From positions 1 through 64,000 of the forward strand of contig LUJN01000010.1 in NCBI GenBank assembly GCA_001689445.1: DNA of 64,000 nucleotides, read 5' to 3'. The notes under the pieces are model-generated. The model did no database searches, was not told where the DNA came from, and saw nothing but the letters and a program-made list of their open reading frames with translations. Origin of the DNA: Bacteroidales bacterium M3 (GTDB lineage Bacteria; Bacteroidota; Bacteroidia; Bacteroidales; Muribaculaceae). This document shows, one piece after another, positions 1 through 9,923 of the stretch. The stretch's first letter is position 1; the number at the start of each line of letters is the position of its first letter. The position numbers and the translations under genes were made by a program.

Positions 1-104
1 CGCCATCAGATGTCCCCGAAAGGACATCCATGCTGCCCCGCGACTTGCATGTGTTAAGCCTGTGGCTAGCGTTCATCCTGAGCCAGGATCAAACTCTTCG
101 TTGT
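1..104 (-). rRNA. rrs: 16S ribosomal RNA, 5' end (partial)
   Basis: The complement contains the universal bacterial 16S start, AGAGTTTGATCCTGGCTCAG (positions 97 down to 78), followed by the conserved segment leading to ACACATGCAAGTCG and the first variable loop. The gene runs off the left edge, so only about 100 nt of its 5' end are present. The mature 5' end is placed about seven bases before the AGAGTTTG block by analogy with other 16S genes. It is transcribed leftward from the tandem promoters upstream. Confidence 0.97.
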
Positions 105-343
105 TGTATATCGTTTCTTTTTCTTCTTCTCTATAGATAGAGCTGAAGGTTGTTTGCCTTCACAGGGAAATTACCGACATACGCCCGAGGCTGTCCGTGG
201 TCTCCGGTTGGATTCATCGCCTTGACCTGTATTCCAGAATCGACAAAAGGTCGTTTGTTGACTCTTGTACTACTTCTTGTCTATTGTAATTATTTCAATG
301 TTCTTTCTTCGCTTCGGGATTGCCCCGTCAGGCGAAAGTTTTG

Positions 344-375
344 CAAAGTTACGGCGAATTTTTCATTCCGCCAAA
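344..375 (-). promoter_or_regulatory. rrn promoter P2 (proximal)
   Basis: On the minus strand, TTTG (375-372), exactly 20 bp, then TAACTTTG (351-344) match the Bacteroidetes housekeeping promoter (-33 TTTG, -7 TAnnTTTG). A-rich blocks lie just upstream, like an UP element. The start site would be near 337, giving a leader of roughly 230 nt before the 16S gene. Confidence 0.75.
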
Positions 376-498
376 CTTTTCGTGAACTTTTTGCAACTTT
401 TTGCGTTTACACTGCGTAGGCCGCAAAATTTCACTTTCCATAACCTTTCTCGCCTCTCCCGCGGCCTTTGCCGCGGCGTTGCTTCCCAAAAGCGAGTG

Positions 499-530
499 CA
501 AAGGTACACACTTCCACCATTCCCTCCAAA
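499..530 (-). promoter_or_regulatory. rrn promoter P1 (distal)
   Basis: This is a second full match on the minus strand: TTTG (530-527), 20 bp, TACCTTTG (506-499). It lies 155 bp upstream of P2 with identical spacing, so the rRNA operon appears to have tandem promoters, as is usual for growth-rate-controlled rrn operons. Confidence 0.7.
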
Positions 531-718
531 TTTTCAGGCAACTTTTTTTACCCGTTTTTCGCCCCAAAAACCGCCAAAACGCCACAACCACCTATCCCCC
601 ACCGCATTACGCGCACAAAAAATTTCTGCCAAAAAACATGTTTTTCCGACATGCCAGCCTCATCTTCCCATGTTCCCGTTTTTTTGCTACTTTTGCCATA
701 CAAATAACATATGTACAG

Positions 719-1675
719 ATGGAAAAGAAAGACCTCAAGATAGTGTTCCTCGGGACACCCGACTTTGCCGTCGAAAGCCTGAAACGCCTCCACGAAGGGG
801 GCTATAATATAGTAGGTGTCGTAACAATGCCCGACAAGCCTGCGGGACGGGGCCACAAACTGTTGCACTCCCCCGTGAAGCAATATGCCGAGGCCAACGG
901 CCTGAGACTTATGCAGCCCGTCAAGCTGAAAGACCCGGAATTTGTCGAGGAATTGCGCTCGCTTGATGCAAACCTCTTCATCGTGATAGCTTTCCGTATG
1001 CTCCCCGAGGTCGTATGGTCGATGCCCGCGCTCGGCACATTCAATCTCCACGCGTCGCTCCTGCCCAAATACCGTGGTGCGGCCCCGATAAACTGGGCGG
1101 TAATAAACGGCGAGACCGAGACCGGCGTCACGACATTTTTCCTGAAACATGACATCGACACAGGCGACATAATACGACAGGAACGTGTCGACATCCTGCC
1201 GACCGACAACGTGGGCGACGTGCACGACAAACTGATGATGCTCGGGGCCGACCTGACCATTGACACTGTGGAGCATATCCTCGCCGGCGACCTGCAGCCG
1301 ATACCGCAAGACCGACTTGAGACCGCCGACAACACCACCCCCGCGCCAAAGATATTCAAGGATACATGCCATATTGACTGGTCGAAAAACGCGCGTGACG
1401 TACATAACCTCGTGCGTGGACTCTCCCCCTACCCTGCCGCATGGATTGAAATCGCCAATAGCGAAACGTCGCACCAGATAAAAATTTTCTCCACGTCCAT
1501 TGGAGACATGCACAACACCATTCCCGGCACGATAAAGGCACAGGACGGTCACATGCATATCGCCGCATCAGACCGATGGGTCGAAGTCATCGAGCTACAG
1601 CTCGCAGGCAAACGCCGCATGACCGCCGCCGATTTCCTCCGGGGATTCAACGCCGAAGGCTACGCGGCACGGTAA
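719..1675 (+). CDS. fmt: methionyl-tRNA formyltransferase
   Basis: A 318-residue cytosolic enzyme that transfers the formyl group of 10-formyl-THF to the amino group of Met-tRNAfMet for translation initiation. The N-terminal formyltransferase fold has IVFLGTPDFAV at 8-18 and the signature SLLPKYRG at 113-120. The expected catalytic Asn109 and His111 are present, with an Asp in the IDTGD segment (146-150). The C-terminal OB-like tRNA-binding domain follows from about residue 205. The ATG at 719 is chosen because homology begins at MEKKDLKIVF; the upstream extension of the frame is low-complexity promoter DNA. Length is normal for the family. The next gene is convergent, so fmt is probably transcribed alone. 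Confidence 0.96.
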   Translation: MEKKDLKIVFLGTPDFAVESLKRLHEGGYNIVGVVTMPDKPAGRGHKLLHSPVKQYAEANGLRLMQPVKLKDPEFVEELRSLDANLFIVIAFRMLPEVVWSMPALGTFNLHASLLPKYRGAAPINWAVINGETETGVTTFFLKHDIDTGDIIRQERVDILPTDNVGDVHDKLMMLGADLTIDTVEHILAGDLQPIPQDRLETADNTTPAPKIFKDTCHIDWSKNARDVHNLVRGLSPYPAAWIEIANSETSHQIKIFSTSIGDMHNTIPGTIKAQDGHMHIAASDRWVEVIELQLAGKRRMTAADFLRGFNAEGYAAR

Positions 1676-1723
1676 GGCTCCATTTTTGCGAAATAATTGA
1701 AATTTAAGAAAATATTTATAGCT

Positions 1724-1761
1724 ATCCCCCAATGTATGGTTGCGACCATAATTTGGGGGAT
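1724..1761. terminator. hairpin between convergent fmt and sprA
   Basis: Two 17-nt arms (1724-1740 and 1745-1761) pair at 15 of 17 positions around a TGCG loop. The hairpin sits midway between the stop codons of fmt (plus) and sprA (minus), so it could end transcription from both sides. Only short U-rich stretches flank it. Confidence 0.55.
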
Positions 1762-1818
1762 CGTTATATCTTGCGGCCTCCTAATTACTACACCTCCATT
1801 ATATCCATAATATCGGGA

Positions 1819-4800
1819 TTAGCGGGCGAGGGAGAGGTTGACCGACAGGCCGTAGCTGCTGTTGGTCGTGGGGAATGCGCTCGACGATATGAGTGGGGTG
1901 TTTATCTGGTGGTCGAAGAACGCCGCCAGCGTGAGACGCTTGCTGAGGATATAGCTTGCCGTGAAATTGATTGATATCGTGCGCGTGCCGCTCGTCGCCT
2001 GGGTGTAGTTGCTCTCGATGCGGCGTATCAACGCCTGGCTCTGCTGATAGGAGAAGTCGGCATTGAGCGTCAAGTCGTTGCTTACACCCTGACCCGAGCC
2101 ACGCATCTTCAACACCGAGTTAAACCCGACAATCTTGTAGCCCGCGCCCACGACGATACCCTTGGAGGTCGCCTCGACGAGCTGCCCGGCGGCGGTGTTG
2201 AGCGTCAGCGTGCGGCTGTCGCGATACTCCGCGTTGAAGCGCAGGTCGTTTTTCAGCGTCGCATTCAGGCCGATAAGCGGGGCAAATTTCTCGGTAATCG
2301 CCACTGACGAGATATTGAACGGCGATGACGGCACCGGCTCGCCCGTTAACTCATCTTGTGTGAAGCCGAGAGTATTGTCGCCGTTTATCCCAACCCAATT
2401 GAGGTAAGAGGAATAAGAGCCTACCGAATAGGTGCACTGATAGGCGTGGGTGAGGCTGAAAGACTTGAATATCCTGTTCATTGCCCCGAGGCGCACCAGG
2501 CCGTCGTAGGTCACACGCCAGTTGGGAAGCACATGGGCAAACGACGGGAACGGGTCAAGATATATCTTGCGGGCATCTACCCCCGTATAGGCGGCAAGGA
2601 ATGCCGGGATGAGCACCTCGCCCGAGGCCTGATTGACCCCGCCAATCTCGGGATTGAACGGCTTACCCGCATGAGGACTGTCCTGCATAAAGCCGGTCGC
2701 AGGATACACCGAGCCTGCATACTGCCCTTCGATGCGCGATGCGACCACGGGAATATTGGCAAGGAACTGGTCGAATGTCGCGCTTGCATACCCATTGTCG
2801 GCCGAACTACCCTTGAGCGATGTGCCTATGGCGCAATGGGTCTTGGTGTAGCTGCCCGACCGCGTGACAGGCATGTTGTCGTACATAAACTGTATCTGGT
2901 TGGTGCGGTTGTCGGTGCGGTTTGTCGTAAGCTGAATCTTCAACCCGCGCAACGGCTCGAGGGTTACGTCAAGATTTATCTCGTTGGTCTTTGACCACAC
3001 GGCCGGCGAGGTCTGCCCGTCGTCGAGGATAAGCCATCCGCGCTCACGGGCCTTGTCGATATAGCTCTCATCGGTAAATCCGAAGGCGAAATCAAGTCCC
3101 GGAGCCATCGGACCATAGCTTGTACTCTGACCGAAAACATTCCCAATCTCGGGATTGTACAGCGGCAACGACGTGGAGTGGCTGTTACGGTAGCGCACGT
3201 TGGCACTGCGCACCAGCATGGCGGCACGCGCAGCGTGGTCGGCAATCTCACGCCACAAAGGACGCTCATCCTTCAGCATTTCAATGACGGTAAACTGCAG
3301 CGTCTTATCGCCGCGCGTAATCACCTCCACCGAGTTGGCGTCAATCGGGCGCGTCCTCACGGCAAACGGCTTCCCGTCAGTCGTCTTGGCCGTCACCTTC
3401 ACCTTCTTGTTGCGCAGGTTGTGACGGATAGTGAGCGTCGTGTCAGGCTTGAGCGCATAGGTGCGTTCAAACTTCTTGGCCTTTTTCTCACGCTGCGAGC
3501 GGTTGCGGTTGCTCGACGAGAAACGCTTGTTGACCTCCTTGAGATAGGGCACCTTGTTATAAAGGGTCTCCATGTTGACACGCCCGTCGACATTCCACGA
3601 CGCCTGGTTGGCAATCGTGTTGCCGAGGTTGACATCCTGCACCTGGGCACCACGGTCCCAACGGTAGGTCGCATTGTAGGTGGCCGACGCCGTGAGGAAA
3701 TCAAGGACGGGAATACGGTTGAACGGAGCCTTGTAGGTAGCCACAAACGACTGGTTGTAGGCCCAAGGCGTACCCAAGTGCTTGAGACTGCTCAACACAG
3801 TATCCTTCCACTCCTTATATTTGTCGGGGAACAGTTTGCGGTTGACCGCACCCATCGTCTCCTCTATACGTGCCTGGGTGTTGGAGTTGAACGTCAGCGT
3901 CAGGGACTTGATAGGGTTCCATGATAAGGAGAATTGGCGGTCCCACATGAAATTCTTGCTCACCGACACCGGCAACTGGAACATGACATCCACCTCACTG
4001 CGCGTCTGCTGTTCGTAGTAGTAGCGCGTCATCGTAGTGAGGAAACTGATGTTGGAGGGCAGATAGTTTATCTCCCATTCCTTGAAAAATTTCAGGTGCT
4101 TGGACTTGCTCCTGATCCAGCCAAACGGCCTTACGCCCTTGACATACGGCGAATAGGAATACTGGAAGCTGCCGCGATAGTCGTTGGTGTTCTCATACTC
4201 TGTATTGGGATCGACACGCGACTGCTTGTTGAACGAGAAGTTGACCGTGAAGTTGGCCGGATCCCAAGGCATAGGGGTATCGCTCTTGACATCAAATTTC
4301 AGCCCCGAGATGCTGAAACTCTGCACCGTGTTGTGCTCGACGGCGTAATTGTTGATGGAGTCACGCTCAGCTTTTGTCGTGGCATCATCAAGGGCATCCT
4401 TAAGCAACACGTCCTGGTCGAGGGGATTGTACTTAGGGGATGTCTTCTCCTTGGAGATTGAGTAGAACACAGGAGCATGGAGCTTCGCTCCCGACGGGAG
4501 GAAACGGCCCACATCAGCCTGCACGGCAAAATTATACTGCTGGTAGTCGTCCATGCGGCGGTCATTGAGCGACTGGTCCACGCCTCCAAATCCGGCAGTC
4601 TCCACATGCGCCCCGAAGTTGAGGGTGGCGATATCCGACACGCCGAGGTTGACGTTGGCCTTTGCCGCCCAACCGCCGCTCTCGTCAAAGTCGGTCACCT
4701 TCAGCTCATTGACCCACACGACACCATCCTTTGTCGTGCTGGAGTTGTTGCGCACGCCGATGAGCATCACCCTGATGTCACTGAGCGACGGATTACCTAT

Positions 4801-7800
4801 GACGGCCATACGGTTGGCCTCATTCGACGGGTCACGTCCCGTAAACAATGTGCCGAAACCTACTCCCGAAGCCTCCTCACGCTTGCGCCTGTTGCGCTCC
4901 TTCTTCAGGTCCACCAGATGTTGAAGTTCAAAGTCAAAACGGTTGTTGAGCGGCCACACTATCTGACGGTCGGAGGTGAGGTTGGTATTATATTTTCCCG
5001 GAGGTGTAAGTGACAGCGGCACCTCATATTCATAATAGTTGCTCTTCACATCCGAGCCGAGGCGTATGAACAGCGACAGTTCGCCCGAGCGCAGATTGGT
5101 CACGTCGTCAATCAGCGACTCGGCGTGCACCCACATCTGCATACGCTTGTAGTTGCGCAGGTCTTGCGACATGTTCTTGTATACGCCACGGGCATCCCCC
5201 GCGTTAAGCCCCATGACCTTTAGCGACATCGACTGCTCGTTGAGCTGGGTGATCTGCGACTGTCCCGGGTCGACGATACGTGTCACGCCGGGAGGAAGCA
5301 CGTAGTTGACCGGTTCGCGACCGGCATTCTCCTCGATGTTCACCACCGAGACGTCAAGCTGCCCTTCGGCAGGAGCATCGCCTCGGTTGTTGAGGTTGAA
5401 GTCATAGCCGCGCCACTCGCCGCGCACAAGTTCGAGTGTCGCAAAACGCAGGTGGGTCACCTGCTTGAAGCCGGTCATGAACATGCGGGCAAAGCGTATG
5501 GTGGAGAAGTCGGAAATGGATCCGACCACCTTCTCATATTCCTTCAAGGGTATCTTGAACTGATACCACTCGACCGTCTGCTTCTGACCGTCGCGTGTGA
5601 GCACAAGCGACTCCTGCTTGTCGGTTATGTAATTCTTGCCGACCTGCAGGTCCTCGGGGCGTATCGAGATGCGGTATTGGAAATATCGCTCATACTCGTT
5701 GAGCGTGTTGTCCTGGTTGATATCCTCCACGTCGGGCGACGTGCGCGCCGACTGGTAGAGAGGCTCGGGGGCATCCTCCGGCGAGAGCGAGTTACCCTCG
5801 ACGCCGTTGTAATGCTTATAGCGATCGAGGACGCCGAGACGCTGTTCGTCATAGTCGTATCCGCGATAGAAGTGATAGTTGTCACCCGCCGGATCGTTGA
5901 ACGGCGAGAACTGGTCGGCCTGCATCTGCTCGATGGTCGATACCGACAGTTTCTGACGCAGACGGTCAAGGTAGGTCTTATAGCTGTCAAACTCAAACTC
6001 CATGTCGTTCTTCAACCCGTCGAGACCGACATCCTGCACGAGTCGCGCGCCGGTAGTGTTGTCAAACGCATATGTAAGTGAGTTTTGCTTTGACACGCGC
6101 CCCCACACTGTCTCGGTCAGGTACTGGTCGTTGCCGTCATAGGGTATGCCGTTCTCGTAGCTCTTCAAGCCGTCCTTCAATATATCCTCGCTCACCTCGC
6201 CAAAGTTGAGGTAGAGGTCTCCACCGTCTCGGTTGGGATTGTTCTCGTCCATGAACGGGTTCATGAGCCAGAATTGTACGTATTCTATATTGTTCTGCTC
6301 AAAGTTGGTGTTGTCCATGCGGCGCATGATGCCGCCCCAACGCTTCTCGGGGTTGAGTAGGCGCCCCTCGGCGTCGATATTCTCGGCATCAAGGTTGTAG
6401 GGGCCGCGCTCCTCGGGATAGTATGACAGGTTGAGCGTCTGGATGATTGACGACTCTCCGTAGCTGAGTTCGCGCCCGGGAAATATCTCGCGGGAGGTCA
6501 CCTCGCGAACGTAGGGGTTGGAGAGCTGTTCAAGGTCGCTTTTCAGGTAGCCGGGGGCAAGGCTTGAATTGCGGTCGGTGAACATGCGGTCGATGTAATA
6601 CCACGACAACAACGCGCGGTTCTTGCCATAGTCGATGTTGTTGGAGAGCGCGGCCTCGGGGAAAAGCGCATCCGCACTGCCGTCATAGGGGGTCGAGGCA
6701 AGAAACCACGAGTAAGGCGAGCGCAGGTCTATGCCGGTCTGCGTCGACTCGAAATCATCGACATAAGAACTTCCCTGGTTGGAGCCTGACTTCTGCTTAT
6801 GGGGGATAAGCTGGGCAAACTCGGCATTGACGCTCAAGGTCGACGGCTGTGTGGCATTTACAGTCGGTATCTTGTTGACAAGATTTGTAAGCCACATGAA
6901 GTCGGTATTGTAGGCCAGGTTAACACCCCACATGGAGTTCTTTATCACCTCATTGCCTATATCGACTTTTTCAGTGAGGGCCTTTTCAGAGAAATGCAGG
7001 AACGTCGCACCGATATTGAAATTCTTGTTGAACTTATAGTTAAGGTCAAGTCCAAGCAACGTCTTGCGCTGAGTGCTGAAAAGCGATTGGTTTTCAAGTG
7101 TCACGCTGATGCTCTGCCCCGAGTCGATGATGCTCTGGTTTGTGATGGTCACGATACCCATCGAATAGTCGACGGTGTAGTCGCTGTTTTCGGTAAGGGT
7201 GACGCCACCTGCCCTGACCACCACCGACCCGCGAGGGACATTCATGGCATTGAGGCGTATCTGACTGCCTGACGATGCCTGGTACTCGCCACGCAGCATA
7301 AACTTGTTCTTGTCGGCAAACTGACGGGCCACGACAATGGTCGAGTCGTAAAGCTCCTGATAGACATACTTCTCGGCAAGTACCGGGTCGTTAATCTTCT
7401 TGCGCAGGTGGGAGCCGAACGGCTCGACGACCGGGAAGATAATCTTGGCGGTGGCGGTCTGCACAGTGTAGCCCTCTATAAAGTCAAAGAACCCGTCGGG
7501 GTTGGAGGCCTCGTTGGAGTCTATGCGGTCGAGCCCCATCACCTGCAGCAGCGACTGGTTGTTAAGCCCGGGGACGGGAAGATAATTGATTTCCGTGCCG
7601 GTGGTGTCGCTCAGGTATTTGATATTGAGCTTGAAATTGTTTTTCTGCAATTGTGTGCCGCCGAGCGCGTACACATTTTTCATCATCAGGTCCCACATCG
7701 GCAGGCGCGGGGCGACGGTGGTGCTCTTCAGCATCTTGACATAGAGCGACTGGTCGGTCGACGTGATGTCGCTTGAAAACTCGCCGACCTGGTAGACCTG

Positions 7801-9273
7801 TCCGCGATATGTGTACTCATAGGCCACGCCAAGCACCTCGTCAGCGTTTAGGCTGGCCTTTATGGAGAGATATCCGAGAGTGGAGTTGAGCGTATATTCC
7901 GATGATTTGAGCAGTCGTGCGCTCTCCACCTTCTCGTAGTCGCGTCCTCCCTCCACGCCATATGCCGATAGAGGCTCAAGGGCCTGTGTCACGGTGTTGA
8001 TATTACGTGCCCCGGGATAGTCGGCCTTTATCGTCGAAAGCAGGTTATTGGAGGCGTTGGCCGGATTGTTTAGCGCTGGATTGGGCTGCCAATAGTTGTT
8101 GGCGAGCACCTTGTTCTCGCCAAGGTCCATGAACGTCACGACATTGCGCGACTCGTCATAATTGCCCGACTTGTTGGTGACCCACACCTCGATACGGGTA
8201 ATGTTTACCCCCGACGACACATAAGGCAGGCGCGAGGCAAAGTCATCATAGTTGTCGCGGAAGAAGTGCCCGAGAAAATAGTGACGGTTGGCATCGTAGT
8301 TGTCGATTTCAATATTGAAAGGTGTAGTCTGGACGCCACCTTTGGTGTTGACGGTCTTTGACTCGGAGTTTTGCTGCGACACGAGGGCGGTGGCGGTCAG
8401 CTTGCCAAACTGTAGCTGGGTCTTTATACCGAAGAGTGCTGTCCCGCCGCGTATGAGCGACGAGCCGGTGGTCATCGACACGTTGCCCGCCTCTATGCTC
8501 TTGATGATGTCATCCTCCTTACCCTCGTAGGCAAGTTTGAGGTTCTTGGAGTCGAAGTCAAATGTCGCGTCGGTGTTGTAGGTCATGTTGAATTTCAGCT
8601 TGTCGCCCACCGAGGCATTGACAGTCGCCTGTATCTTCTGCTCGAAGTCAAAGTAGGTCTTGCGGCGCGATGTCAGAGATAGCGCGGGATTGTCGGTCTT
8701 GTTTGACTTTATGCCCATGGAAATCTGCACCGAGCCTTGGGTCTTCAATTGCACGCCGCCGGGACCGAAGATTTTCTCCAGCGGCCCGAGGGCAAAGTTC
8801 ATGTCAAGCACATTGAATGGCTCCTTTGTGGTCTTGTTCTCAAACAGCTCGCGGTTGCGTTGACGGTAATATTCCTGCATCGAGCGGCGCAGCTCCATGT
8901 CGTTGTATTGCTCGGGAGAGAGCATGAAAGGGGTTGCCACGTCAAACTCGCCCACCTTGGTGCGTATGGTGTAGCAACCCGTCAGAGGGTCAAACTCAGC
9001 CTGTGTCGTGATGTTGGAGGGGGTCGTCAGGTCGGCGGCAAACTCGTCCTCGGCCAGGCGGTCATAATCGGGGGGAAACGTCGGGCGCACGCCAAACGGC
9101 ATCTCTATCGTGTCGCCGACCGCCAACGGCTGTGGCGGTGGCACCGGCGCCGGCGGATTGACCTGCGGAGTGCGGTATTGGGCATAAGAATACAGCGCAA
9201 GCCCCGAAAAGAGCAACGCGCTCCCGAGGCATAGCAAAATTATGTTGCGATAATGACGCTTTTTCTTTTCCAT
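1819..9273 (-). CDS. sprA: T9SS outer-membrane translocon protein SprA/SovA
   Basis: A giant protein of 2484 residues, the size expected of SprA, which forms the large outer-membrane barrel through which type IX substrates leave the periplasm. An N-terminal membrane segment with signal character (about 8-30) is followed by a proline-rich stretch and then long beta-rich sequence with many Tyr/Asn-rich strands, as in an outer-membrane barrel. The start is the ATG at 9273, which gives a Lys/Arg-rich N-terminus; the longer frame begins with TTG at 9297. ruvA ends 41 bp upstream, and the ruvA-sprA neighbourhood is conserved in Bacteroidetes. The protease gene beyond ruvA looks like a substrate of this secretion system. 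Function is assigned from family knowledge, size and context. Confidence 0.93.
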   Translation of the reverse strand: MEKKKRHYRNIILLCLGSALLFSGLALYSYAQYRTPQVNPPAPVPPPQPLAVGDTIEMPFGVRPTFPPDYDRLAEDEFAADLTTPSNITTQAEFDPLTGCYTIRTKVGEFDVATPFMLSPEQYNDMELRRSMQEYYRQRNRELFENKTTKEPFNVLDMNFALGPLEKIFGPGGVQLKTQGSVQISMGIKSNKTDNPALSLTSRRKTYFDFEQKIQATVNASVGDKLKFNMTYNTDATFDFDSKNLKLAYEGKEDDIIKSIEAGNVSMTTGSSLIRGGTALFGIKTQLQFGKLTATALVSQQNSESKTVNTKGGVQTTPFNIEIDNYDANRHYFLGHFFRDNYDDFASRLPYVSSGVNITRIEVWVTNKSGNYDESRNVVTFMDLGENKVLANNYWQPNPALNNPANASNNLLSTIKADYPGARNINTVTQALEPLSAYGVEGGRDYEKVESARLLKSSEYTLNSTLGYLSIKASLNADEVLGVAYEYTYRGQVYQVGEFSSDITSTDQSLYVKMLKSTTVAPRLPMWDLMMKNVYALGGTQLQKNNFKLNIKYLSDTTGTEINYLPVPGLNNQSLLQVMGLDRIDSNEASNPDGFFDFIEGYTVQTATAKIIFPVVEPFGSHLRKKINDPVLAEKYVYQELYDSTIVVARQFADKNKFMLRGEYQASSGSQIRLNAMNVPRGSVVVRAGGVTLTENSDYTVDYSMGIVTITNQSIIDSGQSISVTLENQSLFSTQRKTLLGLDLNYKFNKNFNIGATFLHFSEKALTEKVDIGNEVIKNSMWGVNLAYNTDFMWLTNLVNKIPTVNATQPSTLSVNAEFAQLIPHKQKSGSNQGSSYVDDFESTQTGIDLRSPYSWFLASTPYDGSADALFPEAALSNNIDYGKNRALLSWYYIDRMFTDRNSSLAPGYLKSDLEQLSNPYVREVTSREIFPGRELSYGESSIIQTLNLSYYPEERGPYNLDAENIDAEGRLLNPEKRWGGIMRRMDNTNFEQNNIEYVQFWLMNPFMDENNPNRDGGDLYLNFGEVSEDILKDGLKSYENGIPYDGNDQYLTETVWGRVSKQNSLTYAFDNTTGARLVQDVGLDGLKNDMEFEFDSYKTYLDRLRQKLSVSTIEQMQADQFSPFNDPAGDNYHFYRGYDYDEQRLGVLDRYKHYNGVEGNSLSPEDAPEPLYQSARTSPDVEDINQDNTLNEYERYFQYRISIRPEDLQVGKNYITDKQESLVLTRDGQKQTVEWYQFKIPLKEYEKVVGSISDFSTIRFARMFMTGFKQVTHLRFATLELVRGEWRGYDFNLNNRGDAPAEGQLDVSVVNIEENAGREPVNYVLPPGVTRIVDPGQSQITQLNEQSMSLKVMGLNAGDARGVYKNMSQDLRNYKRMQMWVHAESLIDDVTNLRSGELSLFIRLGSDVKSNYYEYEVPLSLTPPGKYNTNLTSDRQIVWPLNNRFDFELQHLVDLKKERNRRKREEASGVGFGTLFTGRDPSNEANRMAVIGNPSLSDIRVMLIGVRNNSSTTKDGVVWVNELKVTDFDESGGWAAKANVNLGVSDIATLNFGAHVETAGFGGVDQSLNDRRMDDYQQYNFAVQADVGRFLPSGAKLHAPVFYSISKEKTSPKYNPLDQDVLLKDALDDATTKAERDSINNYAVEHNTVQSFSISGLKFDVKSDTPMPWDPANFTVNFSFNKQSRVDPNTEYENTNDYRGSFQYSYSPYVKGVRPFGWIRSKSKHLKFFKEWEINYLPSNISFLTTMTRYYYEQQTRSEVDVMFQLPVSVSKNFMWDRQFSLSWNPIKSLTLTFNSNTQARIEETMGAVNRKLFPDKYKEWKDTVLSSLKHLGTPWAYNQSFVATYKAPFNRIPVLDFLTASATYNATYRWDRGAQVQDVNLGNTIANQASWNVDGRVNMETLYNKVPYLKEVNKRFSSSNRNRSQREKKAKKFERTYALKPDTTLTIRHNLRNKKVKVTAKTTDGKPFAVRTRPIDANSVEVITRGDKTLQFTVIEMLKDERPLWREIADHAARAAMLVRSANVRYRNSHSTSLPLYNPEIGNVFGQSTSYGPMAPGLDFAFGFTDESYIDKARERGWLILDDGQTSPAVWSKTNEINLDVTLEPLRGLKIQLTTNRTDNRTNQIQFMYDNMPVTRSGSYTKTHCAIGTSLKGSSADNGYASATFDQFLANIPVVASRIEGQYAGSVYPATGFMQDSPHAGKPFNPEIGGVNQASGEVLIPAFLAAYTGVDARKIYLDPFPSFAHVLPNWRVTYDGLVRLGAMNRIFKSFSLTHAYQCTYSVGSYSSYLNWVGINGDNTLGFTQDELTGEPVPSSPFNISSVAITEKFAPLIGLNATLKNDLRFNAEYRDSRTLTLNTAAGQLVEATSKGIVVGAGYKIVGFNSVLKMRGSGQGVSNDLTLNADFSYQQSQALIRRIESNYTQATSGTRTISINFTASYILSKRLTLAAFFDHQINTPLISSSAFPTTNSSYGLSVNLSLAR

Positions 9274-9314
9274 CAGTCTGACTGTAGCCACCGTCAAGCC
9301 ACCGCATCCTCGCG

Positions 9315-9896
9315 CTACATCATGGAGAGAGCCTTCTTGATGGCTGCCTCCACCCGTATTGACGGGTCGCTGTCAAAGAGCTTCTTGAGCACCTTCTGCG
9401 ACTGCTGACGCTGGAATCCGAGCATCACCAATGCAGCGAGAGCCTCATCAAAGACTTCAGACCTGACAGACGGTTGTTGTATAAACGTATCGTCAGACGG
9501 TTTTATTTTATCCTTGAGGTCAACAATCACGCGCTGCGCCGTTTTTACGCCAATGCCCTTGACACATTTCAGGCGCGAATAGTCGCCCGAGGCTATCGCC
9601 TGCTCCAGTTCGGCGGGAGGCACCGACGACAATATCATGCGTGCCGTGTTGGCCCCCACCCCCGACACCCCGACAAGCAGCCTGAACAGCCCGCGCTCGC
9701 GGTCGTCGGCAAACCCGTACAGGCTATGGGCATCCTCCCGTATTATCTCATGCACCAATACGCGGTATTCCGATTTCCCTTCAAGTGCCGTATATGTCGC
9801 AAGCGAGATATTGAGCATATACCCCACCCCGCCGGTCTCCACTATCGCATATGCCGGGGTGAGTTCCGTTATATTTCCTTTTATATATTCTATCAT
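9315..9896 (-). CDS. ruvA: Holliday junction branch migration protein RuvA
   Basis: A 193-residue protein that tetramerises on Holliday junctions and loads the RuvB motor. It shows the N-terminal OB fold (starting MIEYIKGNI), two helix-hairpin-helix motifs (VSGVGANTARMIL near 78-90 and VKGIGVKTAQRV near 113-124) and a C-terminal three-helix domain (about 150-193) that contacts RuvB. Length is typical. It lies 27 bp downstream of the protease gene and 41 bp upstream of sprA on the same strand, so it is probably co-transcribed with sprA. ruvB and ruvC are not in this window. Confidence 0.96.
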   Translation of the reverse strand: MIEYIKGNITELTPAYAIVETGGVGYMLNISLATYTALEGKSEYRVLVHEIIREDAHSLYGFADDRERGLFRLLVGVSGVGANTARMILSSVPPAELEQAIASGDYSRLKCVKGIGVKTAQRVIVDLKDKIKPSDDTFIQQPSVRSEVFDEALAALVMLGFQRQQSQKVLKKLFDSDPSIRVEAAIKKALSMM

Positions 9897-9923
9897 AATA
9901 GATTGTCCTTGGTTTATGGCGTG

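Larger units (their letters stand above)
105..718. other. rrn leader and promoter region; upstream region of fmt
   Basis: This is a 614-bp stretch without a convincing gene. It holds the 16S leader (105 to about 337) and the two rrn promoters. On the plus strand, a TACTTTTG -7-like box at 688-695 lies 23 bp before the fmt start but has no clear TTTG partner. Open frames across it are low-complexity and show no family resemblance. Confidence 0.7.

Noticed and set aside
548..1558. Open frame of 336 codons antisense to fmt
   Set aside because: It covers fmt and the promoter region and shows no recognisable protein features.
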